The notes beneath the pieces were generated by a model, which was given only the letters and a program-made list of their open reading frames with translations, made no database searches and was not told the origin of the DNA. Below, in pieces: positions 42,731 to 50,767 of a stretch of DNA of 64,000 nt. This DNA comes from Pseudomonadota bacterium (lineage in GTDB: Bacteria; Pseudomonadota; Gammaproteobacteria; Steroidobacterales; Steroidobacteraceae), in assembly GCA_037200975.1 (NCBI GenBank), contig JBBCGI010000001.1:3365716-3429715 (forward strand), read 5' to 3'. Within the stretch, counting starts at the first letter, position 1. Every line of letters starts with the position of its first letter. The position numbers were made by a program, and so were the translations under genes.

Positions 42731-43534
42731 TCAGATCTGCGCGCTGAGTGCGATGCCCGGCAGCCGGGCCAGCTCGACGGAAATTTCGCGGCTCGCCTTG
42801 CGCAACATGGCGAAACGCTGGCGCACCAGCGAAGCCTTGGAGACGCGGCGCGAATGACTGGAGCTGTTCAACGCGGCCACCACGCGCCCGGACTGGTCGA
42901 ACACCGGCACCGCAACGGCCACGACGCCATACGCGAGCTCGTCCTCGACCGCGGAGTAGCCGGCGCGCCGGCACTCGGCGATCAACGCCTGGAGTTTCTT
43001 CGGCTCGGTCACCGTCTGCGTGGTGAGCGCGACGAACTTCTGCGTGCGGAAATATTGCTCCAGGTGTTCGGGCGTGAGTCCGGCGAGCAACACGCGGCCC
43101 ATCGAGGTGACGTGCGCGGGAAAACGGCTCCCGACGTGCGCTTCGAGACGCACCAGCGTGCGCACCGAGGTGCGCGCGACGTACACGATGTCGTGGCCGT
43201 CGAGCACCGAGAGCGCGGCGGAATCTCCGGTGAGGCGCGCCAGTTCCTCGAGGTGCGTCTTCGTCAGGTGCTCGATGTCCATCGATTCGAGATACGCGGC
43301 GCCGAGCTCGAGCACTTTCGGCCGCAGCAAGAAAGCGCGTCCGCGCTGCGTGACATACCCGAGTTCTTCCAGCGTCAGCAGACAGCGGCGCGCGGTAGCC
43401 GGAGGCATCTTCGCGGCCGCGGCGATCTCGGACAGCGTGAGCGAGGAGTGATCGCGGGAGAACGTCTTGATGACCGCCAGTCCCTTGGCGAGACCCCCCA
43501 TCACTTCGCGGCGAGCGGAATTCTTCTGCGGCAT
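42731..43534 (-). CDS. IclR-family regulator (PcaR/PobR-like subgroup)
   Basis: A 267-residue IclR-type regulator. The winged helix is at about 12-75 (GLAKGLAVIKTFSRDHSSLT and IAAAAKMPPATARRCLLTLE), and the effector-binding domain is at about 90-260 (RVLLAGLTPEHLEQYF, VAVAVPVFDQSGRVVAALN). GLAKGLAVI-type starts are common in the PcaR/PcaU/PobR branch, which regulates aromatic catabolism. The ATG at 43534 was chosen for this match. It is divergent from the citryl-CoA-lyase-like operon, with two operator-like palindromes between them, and lies just upstream of the hydrolase on its own strand. Confidence 0.9.
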   Translation of the reverse strand: MPQKNSARREVMGGLAKGLAVIKTFSRDHSSLTLSEIAAAAKMPPATARRCLLTLEELGYVTQRGRAFLLRPKVLELGAAYLESMDIEHLTKTHLEELARLTGDSAALSVLDGHDIVYVARTSVRTLVRLEAHVGSRFPAHVTSMGRVLLAGLTPEHLEQYFRTQKFVALTTQTVTEPKKLQALIAECRRAGYSAVEDELAYGVVAVAVPVFDQSGRVVAALNSSSHSRRVSKASLVRQRFAMLRKASREISVELARLPGIALSAQI

Positions 43535-43547
43535 CGGCGCCAGTCTA

Positions 43548-43562
43548 TTTCGGTATGCGAAC
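43548..43562. promoter_or_regulatory. Putative IclR operator 1
   Basis: TTTCGGTATGCGAAC, 14 bp upstream of the IclR start codon. It shares the TTCG-N5-CGAA-type palindrome with the sites at 43648 and 42657. Its position suggests autoregulation. Confidence 0.55.
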
Positions 43563-43647
43563 AAATGGGAAGCGTGGGAATGACTGACTTGACGGCAAGC
43601 GGCGCGCGGGTTCAGCATGCCGCGGCCAATTCGTTAATCGAACTTCG

Positions 43648-43662
43648 TTTCGATATGCGAAA
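43648..43662. promoter_or_regulatory. Putative IclR operator 2
   Basis: TTTCGATATGCGAAA, exactly 100 bp from operator 1 and 29 bp upstream of the start of the rightward operon. The two sites in the divergent gap differ at only two positions. Confidence 0.6.
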
Positions 43663-43691
43663 AACTGCAGAGTTGGCGGGAGAGGGGGTTC

Positions 43692-44498
43692 ATGAAGATC
43701 GGCTCGCAGGCGCAGCGTTCGTCCGCCATTTCCGCATCCAATGCGGACACGATCGTCGTGCGTGGCCGCGACCTGTGCGGCGAACTCGTCGGCGTGATCA
43801 CGTTCACCGATCACGCCTGGTTGCTGGTCACCGGCGACCTGCCGAACGCGGCGCAGCGCCGCATGCTCGACGCCACGCTGGTCGCCATCGCCGAACACGG
43901 CCTCGTTCCCAGTGTCGCCGCCAGCCGCATGACGCTGGCCGCCGCGCCCGAGGCGCTGCAGGGCGCCGTCGCCGCGGGGATTCTCGGCTGCGGTTCGGTC
44001 ATCCTCGGTTCGGCGGACGCCGCGGGGCGGTTGTTCACCGCCATCCTCGCGCGCGCCGCGAACGAGCCACTGGAAGCGGCGGCACGCACGGTGCTCGGTG
44101 AACTGCGCGCGGCGCGCGCACCGGTCGCCGGCTACGGACATCCGTTGCACAAACGCCAGGATCCGCGCGTGACGCGACTGCTGGCGGTGAGCACCGAGTC
44201 GGGTCTGAGCGGGCGCCACGTCGAGGTCGCGGGCATCGTAGAGAAACTCGTGCCGCAGATCTGGGGCAAACAGCTTGCGATGAACGTCTCCGGCGCGATC
44301 GCAGCCGTGTTGCTCGACGCCGGCTATCCACTGCTCGCGATCAAGGGCGTGCCGATGCTGGCCCGCACCGCCAGCCTCATCGCGCACCTGCTGGAAGAGC
44401 AGCAACGCCCGATCGGCTTCGTGTTGGCGGACGGCGGCGCATCCGCCATCGACTACGACGGCGTGCGGCCCGACGGCTTCGTGCCGGGCGAAGGTTGA
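43692..44498 (+). CDS. Citryl-CoA-lyase-like protein (citrate synthase superfamily)
   Basis: A 268-residue protein, about two-thirds of a normal citrate synthase. It contains the citrate-synthase-type motif VAGYGHPLHKRQDPRVTRL, whose His corresponds to a catalytic His of the family. The region normally reading LHGGANE is GSVILGSADAAGRL here, so the other catalytic His appears absent. Short members of this type are usually named citryl-CoA lyase and pair with CoA-transferases, as here. Expected reaction: cleavage (or condensation) of a citryl-CoA-like thioester into acetyl-CoA and an oxo-acid. The start has a GGGAGAGG ribosome-binding site. First gene of the rightward operon, 6 bp before the CoA-transferase. 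Confidence 0.75.
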   Translation: MKIGSQAQRSSAISASNADTIVVRGRDLCGELVGVITFTDHAWLLVTGDLPNAAQRRMLDATLVAIAEHGLVPSVAASRMTLAAAPEALQGAVAAGILGCGSVILGSADAAGRLFTAILARAANEPLEAAARTVLGELRAARAPVAGYGHPLHKRQDPRVTRLLAVSTESGLSGRHVEVAGIVEKLVPQIWGKQLAMNVSGAIAAVLLDAGYPLLAIKGVPMLARTASLIAHLLEEQQRPIGFVLADGGASAIDYDGVRPDGFVPGEG

Positions 44499-44503
44499 GC
44501 GCC

Positions 44504-45697
44504 ATGAAAGCCATGCAATCGGTATTGCGCGGAGTCCGGATCGTCGAACAGGGCACGTTCATCACCGGCCCCTGCGCCGGCATGATGCTCGCGGACCTCG
44601 GTGCCGATGTGATCAAGATCGAAAGCCCCGGCGGCGATCCGTACCGCGCCTATCAGGGCGGCCTGTATTCGCCGCACTTCCAGGCCTACAACCGCAACAA
44701 GCGCAGCCTGGTCTGCGATCTCAAGCAGAACGGCGACCGCGAATTGTTCGAGAAGCTGATCGTGGACGCAGACGTCTACATCCAGAATTTCCGCCCCGGC
44801 ACCGCCGAGAAGTTAGGCGCGGGGCCCGCGCGGCTGCGCGAGCTCAATCCGCGCCTCGTGTACTGCTCCATCAGCGGGTTCGGTGGCGACGGCCCGTACG
44901 TCGAGCGGCCGAGCTACGACTCGGTGGCGCAGGCGTTGTCGGGTTTCCTGAGCGTGGTCGTCGACCAGGACCGGCCGCGGTTCCTCGGCCCGGCGCTCGC
45001 GGACGCGATCACCGGCATCTATGCCGCCTTCGGTGTATTGGGCGCGCTGCTCGAACGCGCGACCACCGGCCGCGGCAAACTCGTCGAAGTCTCGATGCTC
45101 GAAGCAATGGCGCATTTCGCGGTCGAGCCGTTCGCCGCGTTCTTTGCGCTCGGGGTTTCGCCCAAATCCTCCGATCGTCCGCGGCTCGCGCAGGCCTACA
45201 TCCTGCGCACCTCCGACGCGCGACTGATGGCGATCCACCTGTCGTCGCTCGAGAAATTCTGGCTCGGCCTGTGCAAGGCACTCGACGCCGATGAGCTCAA
45301 CCGCGACCCGCGTTTCAGCGAACGCCTGTCGCGCATCAAGAACTACGAAGCGCTGGGTGAAGAGCTCGACAAGCGCTTCAGCCGCCGCACACTCGCCGAG
45401 CTGTCGGAAAAACTGAATGCGAGCGACGTGCCGTTCGCGCCGATCAACGGCATCGACCAGGTGGTGGCGGATCCGCAGGTCGCGCACCTGGGCTTGATCG
45501 TGCCGGTCGATGGCGCGCAGGAGGGCGGCCGCGAAGCGGTACGGCCCGCGTTGCAATTCGACGGTCAGCGCGCGCAGGCGGTGACCGCCGCGCCGCTGCT
45601 CGATCAACACGGCGCGGCCATACGTGCCGCCGCGCTCGCCTCTTCGGCTTGGCAGGTCAACGACCAGGACGCGGCGTTGCGCCGCGCAGCGGGGTGA
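44504..45697 (+). CDS. CaiB/BaiF-family CoA-transferase
   Basis: A 397-residue class III CoA-transferase that moves CoA between carboxylic acids via a catalytic Asp. It has the N-terminal signature VEQGTFITGPCAGMMLADLG, the strand ADVIKIESPGGDPYR and the domain-two motif GRGKLVEVSMLEAM. The segment FGGDGPYVERPSYDSVAQAL holds the family's conserved region, with Asp likely from that area. It probably activates the substrate for the adjacent lyase-like enzyme. An upstream TTG at 44495 would overlap the previous gene; ATG 44504 is preferred. It ends 2 bp before the next gene. Confidence 0.92.
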   Translation: MKAMQSVLRGVRIVEQGTFITGPCAGMMLADLGADVIKIESPGGDPYRAYQGGLYSPHFQAYNRNKRSLVCDLKQNGDRELFEKLIVDADVYIQNFRPGTAEKLGAGPARLRELNPRLVYCSISGFGGDGPYVERPSYDSVAQALSGFLSVVVDQDRPRFLGPALADAITGIYAAFGVLGALLERATTGRGKLVEVSMLEAMAHFAVEPFAAFFALGVSPKSSDRPRLAQAYILRTSDARLMAIHLSSLEKFWLGLCKALDADELNRDPRFSERLSRIKNYEALGEELDKRFSRRTLAELSEKLNASDVPFAPINGIDQVVADPQVAHLGLIVPVDGAQEGGREAVRPALQFDGQRAQAVTAAPLLDQHGAAIRAAALASSAWQVNDQDAALRRAAG

Positions 45698-45699
45698 AC

Positions 45700-46746
45700 A
45701 TGGCGGATCGCAAGTTGTTTCCCACCACCGTGGTCGGCAGCATGCCGCAGCCGGAGTGGCTCATCGATCGCGCGAAACTCGCCGGGCGTTTTCCGCCGCG
45801 CGTGCGGGCGCGCGAACTGTGGCGCATCCCGGAAGCCTATCTGGATGAAGCGCAGAACGACGCCACGCTGCTCGCGATCCGCGCCCAGGAACAGGCCGGC
45901 CTCGACATCGTCACCGACGGCGAAATCCGCCGCGAGAGTTATTCGAATCGCTTCGCCACCGCGCTCGAAGGCGTGGACCTCGACAATCCCGGCAGCGCGC
46001 TCGATCGCAGCGGCCATCCGAATCCCGTCCCGCGCGTCGTCGGCAAGATCCGCCGCAAACATGCCGTGCAGGTCGAAGATCTGAAATTCCTGCGTGCGCA
46101 CACCGACCGGCAGGTGAAGGTCACCGTGCCCGGGCCGTTCACCATGGCACAGCAGGCGCAGATCGACGCCTACGGCGGCAGCCGCGAAGCGGCCGCGATG
46201 GACTACGCGAAAGCCGTCAACGAAGAGATCCGCGACCTGTTCGCGGCCGGCGCCGACGTCGTGCAGATCGACGAGCCCTACATGCAGGCGCGACCCGACG
46301 AGGCGCGCGCGTTCGGCTTGAACGCGCTCAACCAGGCGCTCGACGGCGTGACCGGCACGACCGCCGTCCACATCTGCTTCGGTTACGCTGCGATCATCCA
46401 CGCGCGGCCGTCGGGATATTCGTTCCTCTCCGAGCTCGCGGGCTGCAGCTGCCGCCAGGTGTCGATCGAGACCGCGCAGTCGAACCTCGACTGCAGCACG
46501 CTCGCGCCGCTCGCCGGCAAGAAGATCTTGTTAGGCGTGCTCGATCTCGCGAATCCCGACATCGAGACACCCGAGCTCGTGGCCGCCCGTATCCGGCGCG
46601 CGCTGCCGTACGTGCCCGCCGAAAACATCATTCTCGCTCCCGATTGCGGCATGAAATATCTGCCGCGTGACATTGCCGTTGGAAAACTGAAAGCCATGGT
46701 CGCAGGCGCTGCGATCATGCGTACAGAACTATCACGCGCCGCGTAG
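45700..46746 (+). CDS. MetE-like cobalamin-independent methyltransferase homologue, copy 1
   Basis: A 348-residue single-domain protein similar to the catalytic C-terminal half of cobalamin-independent methionine synthase (COG0620). The N-terminus FPTTVVGSMPQPEWL is typical. Candidate zinc ligands are His/Cys in AVHICFGY and Cys in APDCGMKYLP. Small members include epoxyalkane:CoM transferase and uncharacterised methyl- or alkyl-transferases. Without the N-terminal half it is unlikely to be a standard MetE. Position in the operon suggests thiol- or methyl-transfer chemistry on the pathway substrate. Starts 3 bp after the CoA-transferase gene. Confidence 0.85.
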   Translation: MADRKLFPTTVVGSMPQPEWLIDRAKLAGRFPPRVRARELWRIPEAYLDEAQNDATLLAIRAQEQAGLDIVTDGEIRRESYSNRFATALEGVDLDNPGSALDRSGHPNPVPRVVGKIRRKHAVQVEDLKFLRAHTDRQVKVTVPGPFTMAQQAQIDAYGGSREAAAMDYAKAVNEEIRDLFAAGADVVQIDEPYMQARPDEARAFGLNALNQALDGVTGTTAVHICFGYAAIIHARPSGYSFLSELAGCSCRQVSIETAQSNLDCSTLAPLAGKKILLGVLDLANPDIETPELVAARIRRALPYVPAENIILAPDCGMKYLPRDIAVGKLKAMVAGAAIMRTELSRAA

Positions 46747-46756
46747 GAGTTTTCTC

Positions 46757-48961
46757 ATGCACCTTCCAGGAAAATTGTCTTCGCTCGGCCTGATTGCAGT
46801 CGCGGTCGCCGCGGCACTCGGGGCACCTCCCGTCATGGCGCAACAATCCGAGGAGATCGAAGAAGTCCTCGTCACCGCGCGCAAACGCAGCGAGTCGTCG
46901 CAGGACGTACCCGTCACCATCAACGTGTTCACGCGCGAGCAGATCGAATCGGCCGGCATCACCAAGCCCGCGGATTTCATCGCGCGCGTGCCGAACATGA
47001 CGCTGGTCGAAACGCAGAACGCGGGCAACTCGTTCGTCGTGGTGCGCGGCATCTCGCAGGCGCGCAACAGCGAGCCATCGGTGGCGGTGCTGGTCGACGG
47101 CGTGCTCGAAACCAACCCGGCGGAATTCAGCCAGGAGCTGTTCGACATCGAGCAGATCGAAGTCCTGAAGGGACCGCAGGGCGCGCTCTACGGCCGCAGC
47201 GCCATCGGCGGCGCCATCATCATCCGCACGCGCGATCCGGGGGATGAGTTCGAAGGCCGCGTCAAGGTGGGCGCGGGCAACGGCTCGAGCAAACTCGTGC
47301 AGGCCGGCCTCAGTGGGCCGATCGGCGACACTTCGCTCAAGTACCGGGCCTCGGTGAGTTACAACGACACCGACGGCTATCTACCGAGCACGTACCTCGG
47401 TGGCAAGGCCGATCCTTCCAAGGACATCTCCGGCCGGTTCCGCATGAGCTTCGCGCCCAGCGACACCTTTTCCGGTGACTTCCGCGTTTCGTACAGCAAG
47501 CTCGAAACGCGTGGATTCTACTTCGTGATCCCGCGGGACGACGAGGCGAATCCTTTCTCCACGTTCACGACGCCGCCGAACGCCAACGACGTCACGAGCC
47601 CCATCCAGATCGACGACGCCGGCGAGGACAATCGCGACCTGTTCACCGGGGCACTGCGCCTCAACTTCGACCTGGGCGGCGGCACCTTGTCGTCGGTGAG
47701 CGCGTACAACAAGACGAAGGAGACCATCACCGGCGATGCGTACGACTTCCGTCCGGCGGCCAATTCCATTTTCATGGCGTTGCTGGGCACGGACCTCAAC
47801 CAGAGCCAGTTCCTCGACGTCAAATCGTACAGCCAGGAAATCCGCTTCACGTCCGACGATGAAGGGCGGTTCCGCTGGATCACGGGTGCGTACTTCGTGC
47901 ACACCGATCGCTTCATCTCGACCGGCAACAATGTGAATGACGGCACCGGCGTGCGGCCCGTCTATCACTCGCCACGGCTCACGGGGAGCAACCCCAGCGC
48001 GTCGTTCCTCGCGGATACACAGGACAACGACGCATGGGCCTTGTTCGGCGATGCCACCGTCGAGCTCACCGATCAGCTCGAACTCGACATGGCTGTGCGT
48101 TACGACGAGGACAAACGCGAGAACACCACGGATACGCCGACTGCTTTCCTGCCTCTGGGCTCCACCGGTTTTGAGGGCGAGGTGCAGTCACATACCTGGA
48201 GCGAAACACAGCCCAAGGTGACGTTGCGTTACAAGCCGTCGGATGACATCACGTTCTACGGTGGCTGGAGCCGCGGCTTCCGCAGCGGCGGATTCAACCA
48301 ATCCGGCGTTGGTGCGGTTGCCGATGAGAATGGAATCGCGGGCGTGAACGACCGGTTCGAAGCCGAAGTGGCCGACACGACGGAAGTGGGCTTCAAGGGC
48401 CAGTTCCTCGATCACCGGCTCAACCTCGGACTGAGCGTCTACAAGACCAAGTCGACCAACGGTTATTTCTTCGTGTTCCTGGCCGCCAACTCGACCCAGA
48501 ACCTCGGCAATCTCGACGCCGACTTCAAGGGTGCGGAATTCGAGATCAGCGGCAAGATCGGCGACCGGCTGGAATTGTTCGCCAGTGCCGGATATACCGA
48601 TAGCGAGATCACCGGCATGGAAGATCCGAGCGTGATCGGCAACCAGGCCCCGCTGGTGTCGAAGGTGACATACAACGCCGGTGGGCAGTATCGTCAGCCG
48701 CTGAGCGGCGATCTGAACCTGACCTTCCGTGCCGACCTCCAGCACATCGGCGAGACCTGGTGGGAGCCGTACAACCTGACCTCGCGCGATCCGATCGACC
48801 TCATCGATGCGCGCATCGGGCTGGAAGCCAAGAACTGGTCGGTCACGGCCTGGTCGAAGAATCTCGGTGACGAGAAATACAACGCCGAGTTCTCGCCGGG
48901 CGGGTTCTTGTTCCGCGCGTTGCCGCGCCGTTACGGCGTCGAGTTCAGTTATTCGTTCTAG
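46757..48961 (+). CDS. TonB-dependent receptor
   Basis: A 734-residue outer-membrane receptor. It has a signal peptide (LIAVAVAAALGAPPVMAQ), then a TonB-box-like EEIEEVLVTARKRSESSQDV, a plug domain (LVDGVLETNPAEFSQELFDI, GPQGALYGRSAIGGAIIIRT) and a beta barrel ending YGVEFSYSF. The type resembles the receptors that import non-iron substrates in Caulobacter, sphingomonads and Xanthomonas. Sitting in the middle of a catabolic operon (10-bp gap upstream, 16-bp gap downstream) strongly suggests uptake of the pathway substrate. A GTAGGAG ribosome-binding site precedes it. Confidence 0.92.
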   Translation: MHLPGKLSSLGLIAVAVAAALGAPPVMAQQSEEIEEVLVTARKRSESSQDVPVTINVFTREQIESAGITKPADFIARVPNMTLVETQNAGNSFVVVRGISQARNSEPSVAVLVDGVLETNPAEFSQELFDIEQIEVLKGPQGALYGRSAIGGAIIIRTRDPGDEFEGRVKVGAGNGSSKLVQAGLSGPIGDTSLKYRASVSYNDTDGYLPSTYLGGKADPSKDISGRFRMSFAPSDTFSGDFRVSYSKLETRGFYFVIPRDDEANPFSTFTTPPNANDVTSPIQIDDAGEDNRDLFTGALRLNFDLGGGTLSSVSAYNKTKETITGDAYDFRPAANSIFMALLGTDLNQSQFLDVKSYSQEIRFTSDDEGRFRWITGAYFVHTDRFISTGNNVNDGTGVRPVYHSPRLTGSNPSASFLADTQDNDAWALFGDATVELTDQLELDMAVRYDEDKRENTTDTPTAFLPLGSTGFEGEVQSHTWSETQPKVTLRYKPSDDITFYGGWSRGFRSGGFNQSGVGAVADENGIAGVNDRFEAEVADTTEVGFKGQFLDHRLNLGLSVYKTKSTNGYFFVFLAANSTQNLGNLDADFKGAEFEISGKIGDRLELFASAGYTDSEITGMEDPSVIGNQAPLVSKVTYNAGGQYRQPLSGDLNLTFRADLQHIGETWWEPYNLTSRDPIDLIDARIGLEAKNWSVTAWSKNLGDEKYNAEFSPGGFLFRALPRRYGVEFSYSF

Positions 48962-48977
48962 CCTGGAGTAGTTAGCA

Positions 48978-49514
48978 ATGGCCACGAAAGCATCCCTGCC
49001 TACTCGTCTGCACCACACCGCGTACGTGTCGCGGGATCTGGAGGCGACGCGCAAGTTCTACGAAGAAGTCATCGGACTGCCGTTGCTCGCCACGTGGTGC
49101 GAGAAGGACATGCTGTTCGGGGCCGAGCGCACTTATTGCCACCTGTTTTTCGGGCTGGCCGACGGCGGCGCGCTGGCGTTCTTCCAGTTCGCGGATCCCG
49201 CCGACCAGGAGCTGTTCGGGCCGAAGATGCCGTTCTCGCCGTTCCATCACATCGCGCTGCACGTCGACAAGGAAACCCAGGACGGCATCGAGAAGCGGCT
49301 CAAGGATGCGGGATTCAAGGAGCCGCAGTCGTTCGTGCTCGAACACGGGTACTGCCGTTCGGTGTACGTCACCGACCCGAACGGCATGATCGTGGAATTC
49401 ACGCACGATCATCCGGACGTCGAGAACATCAACAAGATCGCGCTCGGCCGCGCGCACAGCGAGCTCAAGCGCTGGCTCGCAGGCGATCACACCTCGAACA
49501 ATACGTTCCGCTGA
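48978..49514 (+). CDS. VOC-superfamily (glyoxalase/dioxygenase-like) protein
   Basis: A 178-residue vicinal-oxygen-chelate protein. Its two paired beta-alpha-beta-beta-beta modules have candidate metal ligands in RLHHTAYVS (His), SPFHHIALHV (His) and GMIVEFTHDH (Glu). Members include extradiol dioxygenases, glyoxalase I, epimerases and thiol transferases, so the reaction is open. The tail RWLAGDHTSNNTFR is not typical of glyoxalase I. Its stop codon overlaps the start of the second MetE-like gene by one base (TGATG), so the two are coupled. Confidence 0.87.
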   Translation: MATKASLPTRLHHTAYVSRDLEATRKFYEEVIGLPLLATWCEKDMLFGAERTYCHLFFGLADGGALAFFQFADPADQELFGPKMPFSPFHHIALHVDKETQDGIEKRLKDAGFKEPQSFVLEHGYCRSVYVTDPNGMIVEFTHDHPDVENINKIALGRAHSELKRWLAGDHTSNNTFR

Positions 49515-50659
49515 TGCGGACCAGTACCGACCGCATTCTCACTACTCATGTCGGCAGCCTGCCGCGGTCGCAGGCGGTCACGGACGTGTTGTTCGGGCGC
49601 GAACACCACACGATCACGGACGCGGCGGCGGCCGGCAAGATCATCGCGGACGCGGTGGAAGCGGTGGTGAAGCGGCAGGTGGCGGCCGGCGTCGATGTGG
49701 TGAGCGACGGCGAGATGAGCAAGATCTCCTACGCCACCTACATCGCGGACCGGTTCACGGGTTTCGATGGCGATACGCCGCGCGATCCGGGGCAGGACCT
49801 GGTCGAGTTTCCGCGGCTGCTCGAGAAGCTGGCGAAGCTGGGGTCGACGGCGAAATACCGCCGGCCGAAATGCGTGGGCGAGATTCGCAACAAGACCTTC
49901 GAGCCGCTGCAGGAAGACCTGCGGAATTTCGGCCGCGGTGTCGCGGCGGGCAGTCCGGTCGATGCGTTTCTCAATGCGGCTTCGCCGGGCGTGATTGCGA
50001 TCTTTCAGCCCAATGATTTTTACAAGACTGCCGATGAGTACCTCGAGGCGGTCGCGGAAGCACTACGCGGCGAATACGAGGCCATCGTCGCCGCGGGGTT
50101 CCTGGTGCAGATCGACGCGCCGGACCTCGGCATGGGCCGCCACACGATGTATCGCAATGCGACGGTGGCCGAATACCTCGCGCACGCCGCACGGCATGTC
50201 GAAGTGCTGAACCACGCGCTGCGCAATGTGCCGGCCGCGCGGGTGCGCATGCACTGCTGCTGGGGCAACTACGAAGGGCCGCATCACCACGACGTGCCGA
50301 TGCGCGATCTGCTGCCGGTGCTGCTCAAGGCCAAGCCACAGGCGCTGCTCTTCGAAGCGGCCAATCCGCGCCACGCGCATGAGTGGACGGTGTTTCGAGA
50401 TACGAAGCTGCCCGATGACAAGATCCTGATTCCGGGAGTGTTGAGCTCGACGACCAACTACGTCGAGCACCCGGAGCTCGTCGCCGAGCGGTTGTTGAGA
50501 TTCGCGGACATCGTCGGTCGCGAACGCGTCATGGCGGGCTCGGACTGCGGCTTCAGCACCTTCGCCGGCTTCGGCGCGGTAGACCCGGACATCGTCTACA
50601 TGAAGCTTGCGGCGATGGCGGAAGGGGCGCGGATCGCCAGCCGCAAGCTGTGGGGCTAA
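49514..50659 (+). CDS. MetE-like cobalamin-independent methyltransferase homologue, copy 2
   Basis: A 381-residue COG0620 protein, only distantly similar to copy 1 at 45700. The N-terminus ILTTHVGSLPRSQAV is classic. Candidate zinc ligands lie in VRMHCCWGNYEGPHHHDVPM (His/Cys) and GSDCGFSTFAG (Cys). The stretch CWGNYEGPH is typical of the stand-alone MetE-like subgroup that also contains alkyl:thiol transferases. Two non-identical copies in one operon suggest a two-component or two-step transfer reaction, which is an inference. The TAA stop begins a partly duplicated TAAGTCGGTGC at palindromic element 3. Confidence 0.86.
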   Translation: MRTSTDRILTTHVGSLPRSQAVTDVLFGREHHTITDAAAAGKIIADAVEAVVKRQVAAGVDVVSDGEMSKISYATYIADRFTGFDGDTPRDPGQDLVEFPRLLEKLAKLGSTAKYRRPKCVGEIRNKTFEPLQEDLRNFGRGVAAGSPVDAFLNAASPGVIAIFQPNDFYKTADEYLEAVAEALRGEYEAIVAAGFLVQIDAPDLGMGRHTMYRNATVAEYLAHAARHVEVLNHALRNVPAARVRMHCCWGNYEGPHHHDVPMRDLLPVLLKAKPQALLFEAANPRHAHEWTVFRDTKLPDDKILIPGVLSSTTNYVEHPELVAERLLRFADIVGRERVMAGSDCGFSTFAGFGAVDPDIVYMKLAAMAEGARIASRKLWG

Positions 50660-50755
50660 GTCGGTGCGGTAAGTCGGTGCCGGGTCGGACTTAGCGCGCG
50701 CGGCCCCGCAGCGCACCTACGCCATCCAAGCTAAGTCCGACCCGGCACCGACTTA
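50657..50755. repeat. Long palindromic element 3 (26-bp arms) plus a partial direct repeat
   Basis: The arms 50670-50695 and 50730-50755 are perfect reverse complements (TAAGTCGGTGCCGGGTCGGA at the left tip), with a 34-nt loop. An extra TAAGTCGGTGC copy at 50657-50667 begins exactly at the stop codon of the MetE-like gene. It lies between convergent genes. Confidence 0.9.
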
Positions 50756-50767
50756 CAACACCGCAAC

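Noticed and set aside
42563..44101. A 512-residue plus-strand frame across the IclR gene
   Set aside because: It is antisense to the IclR gene and out of frame with the downstream enzyme; no motifs.
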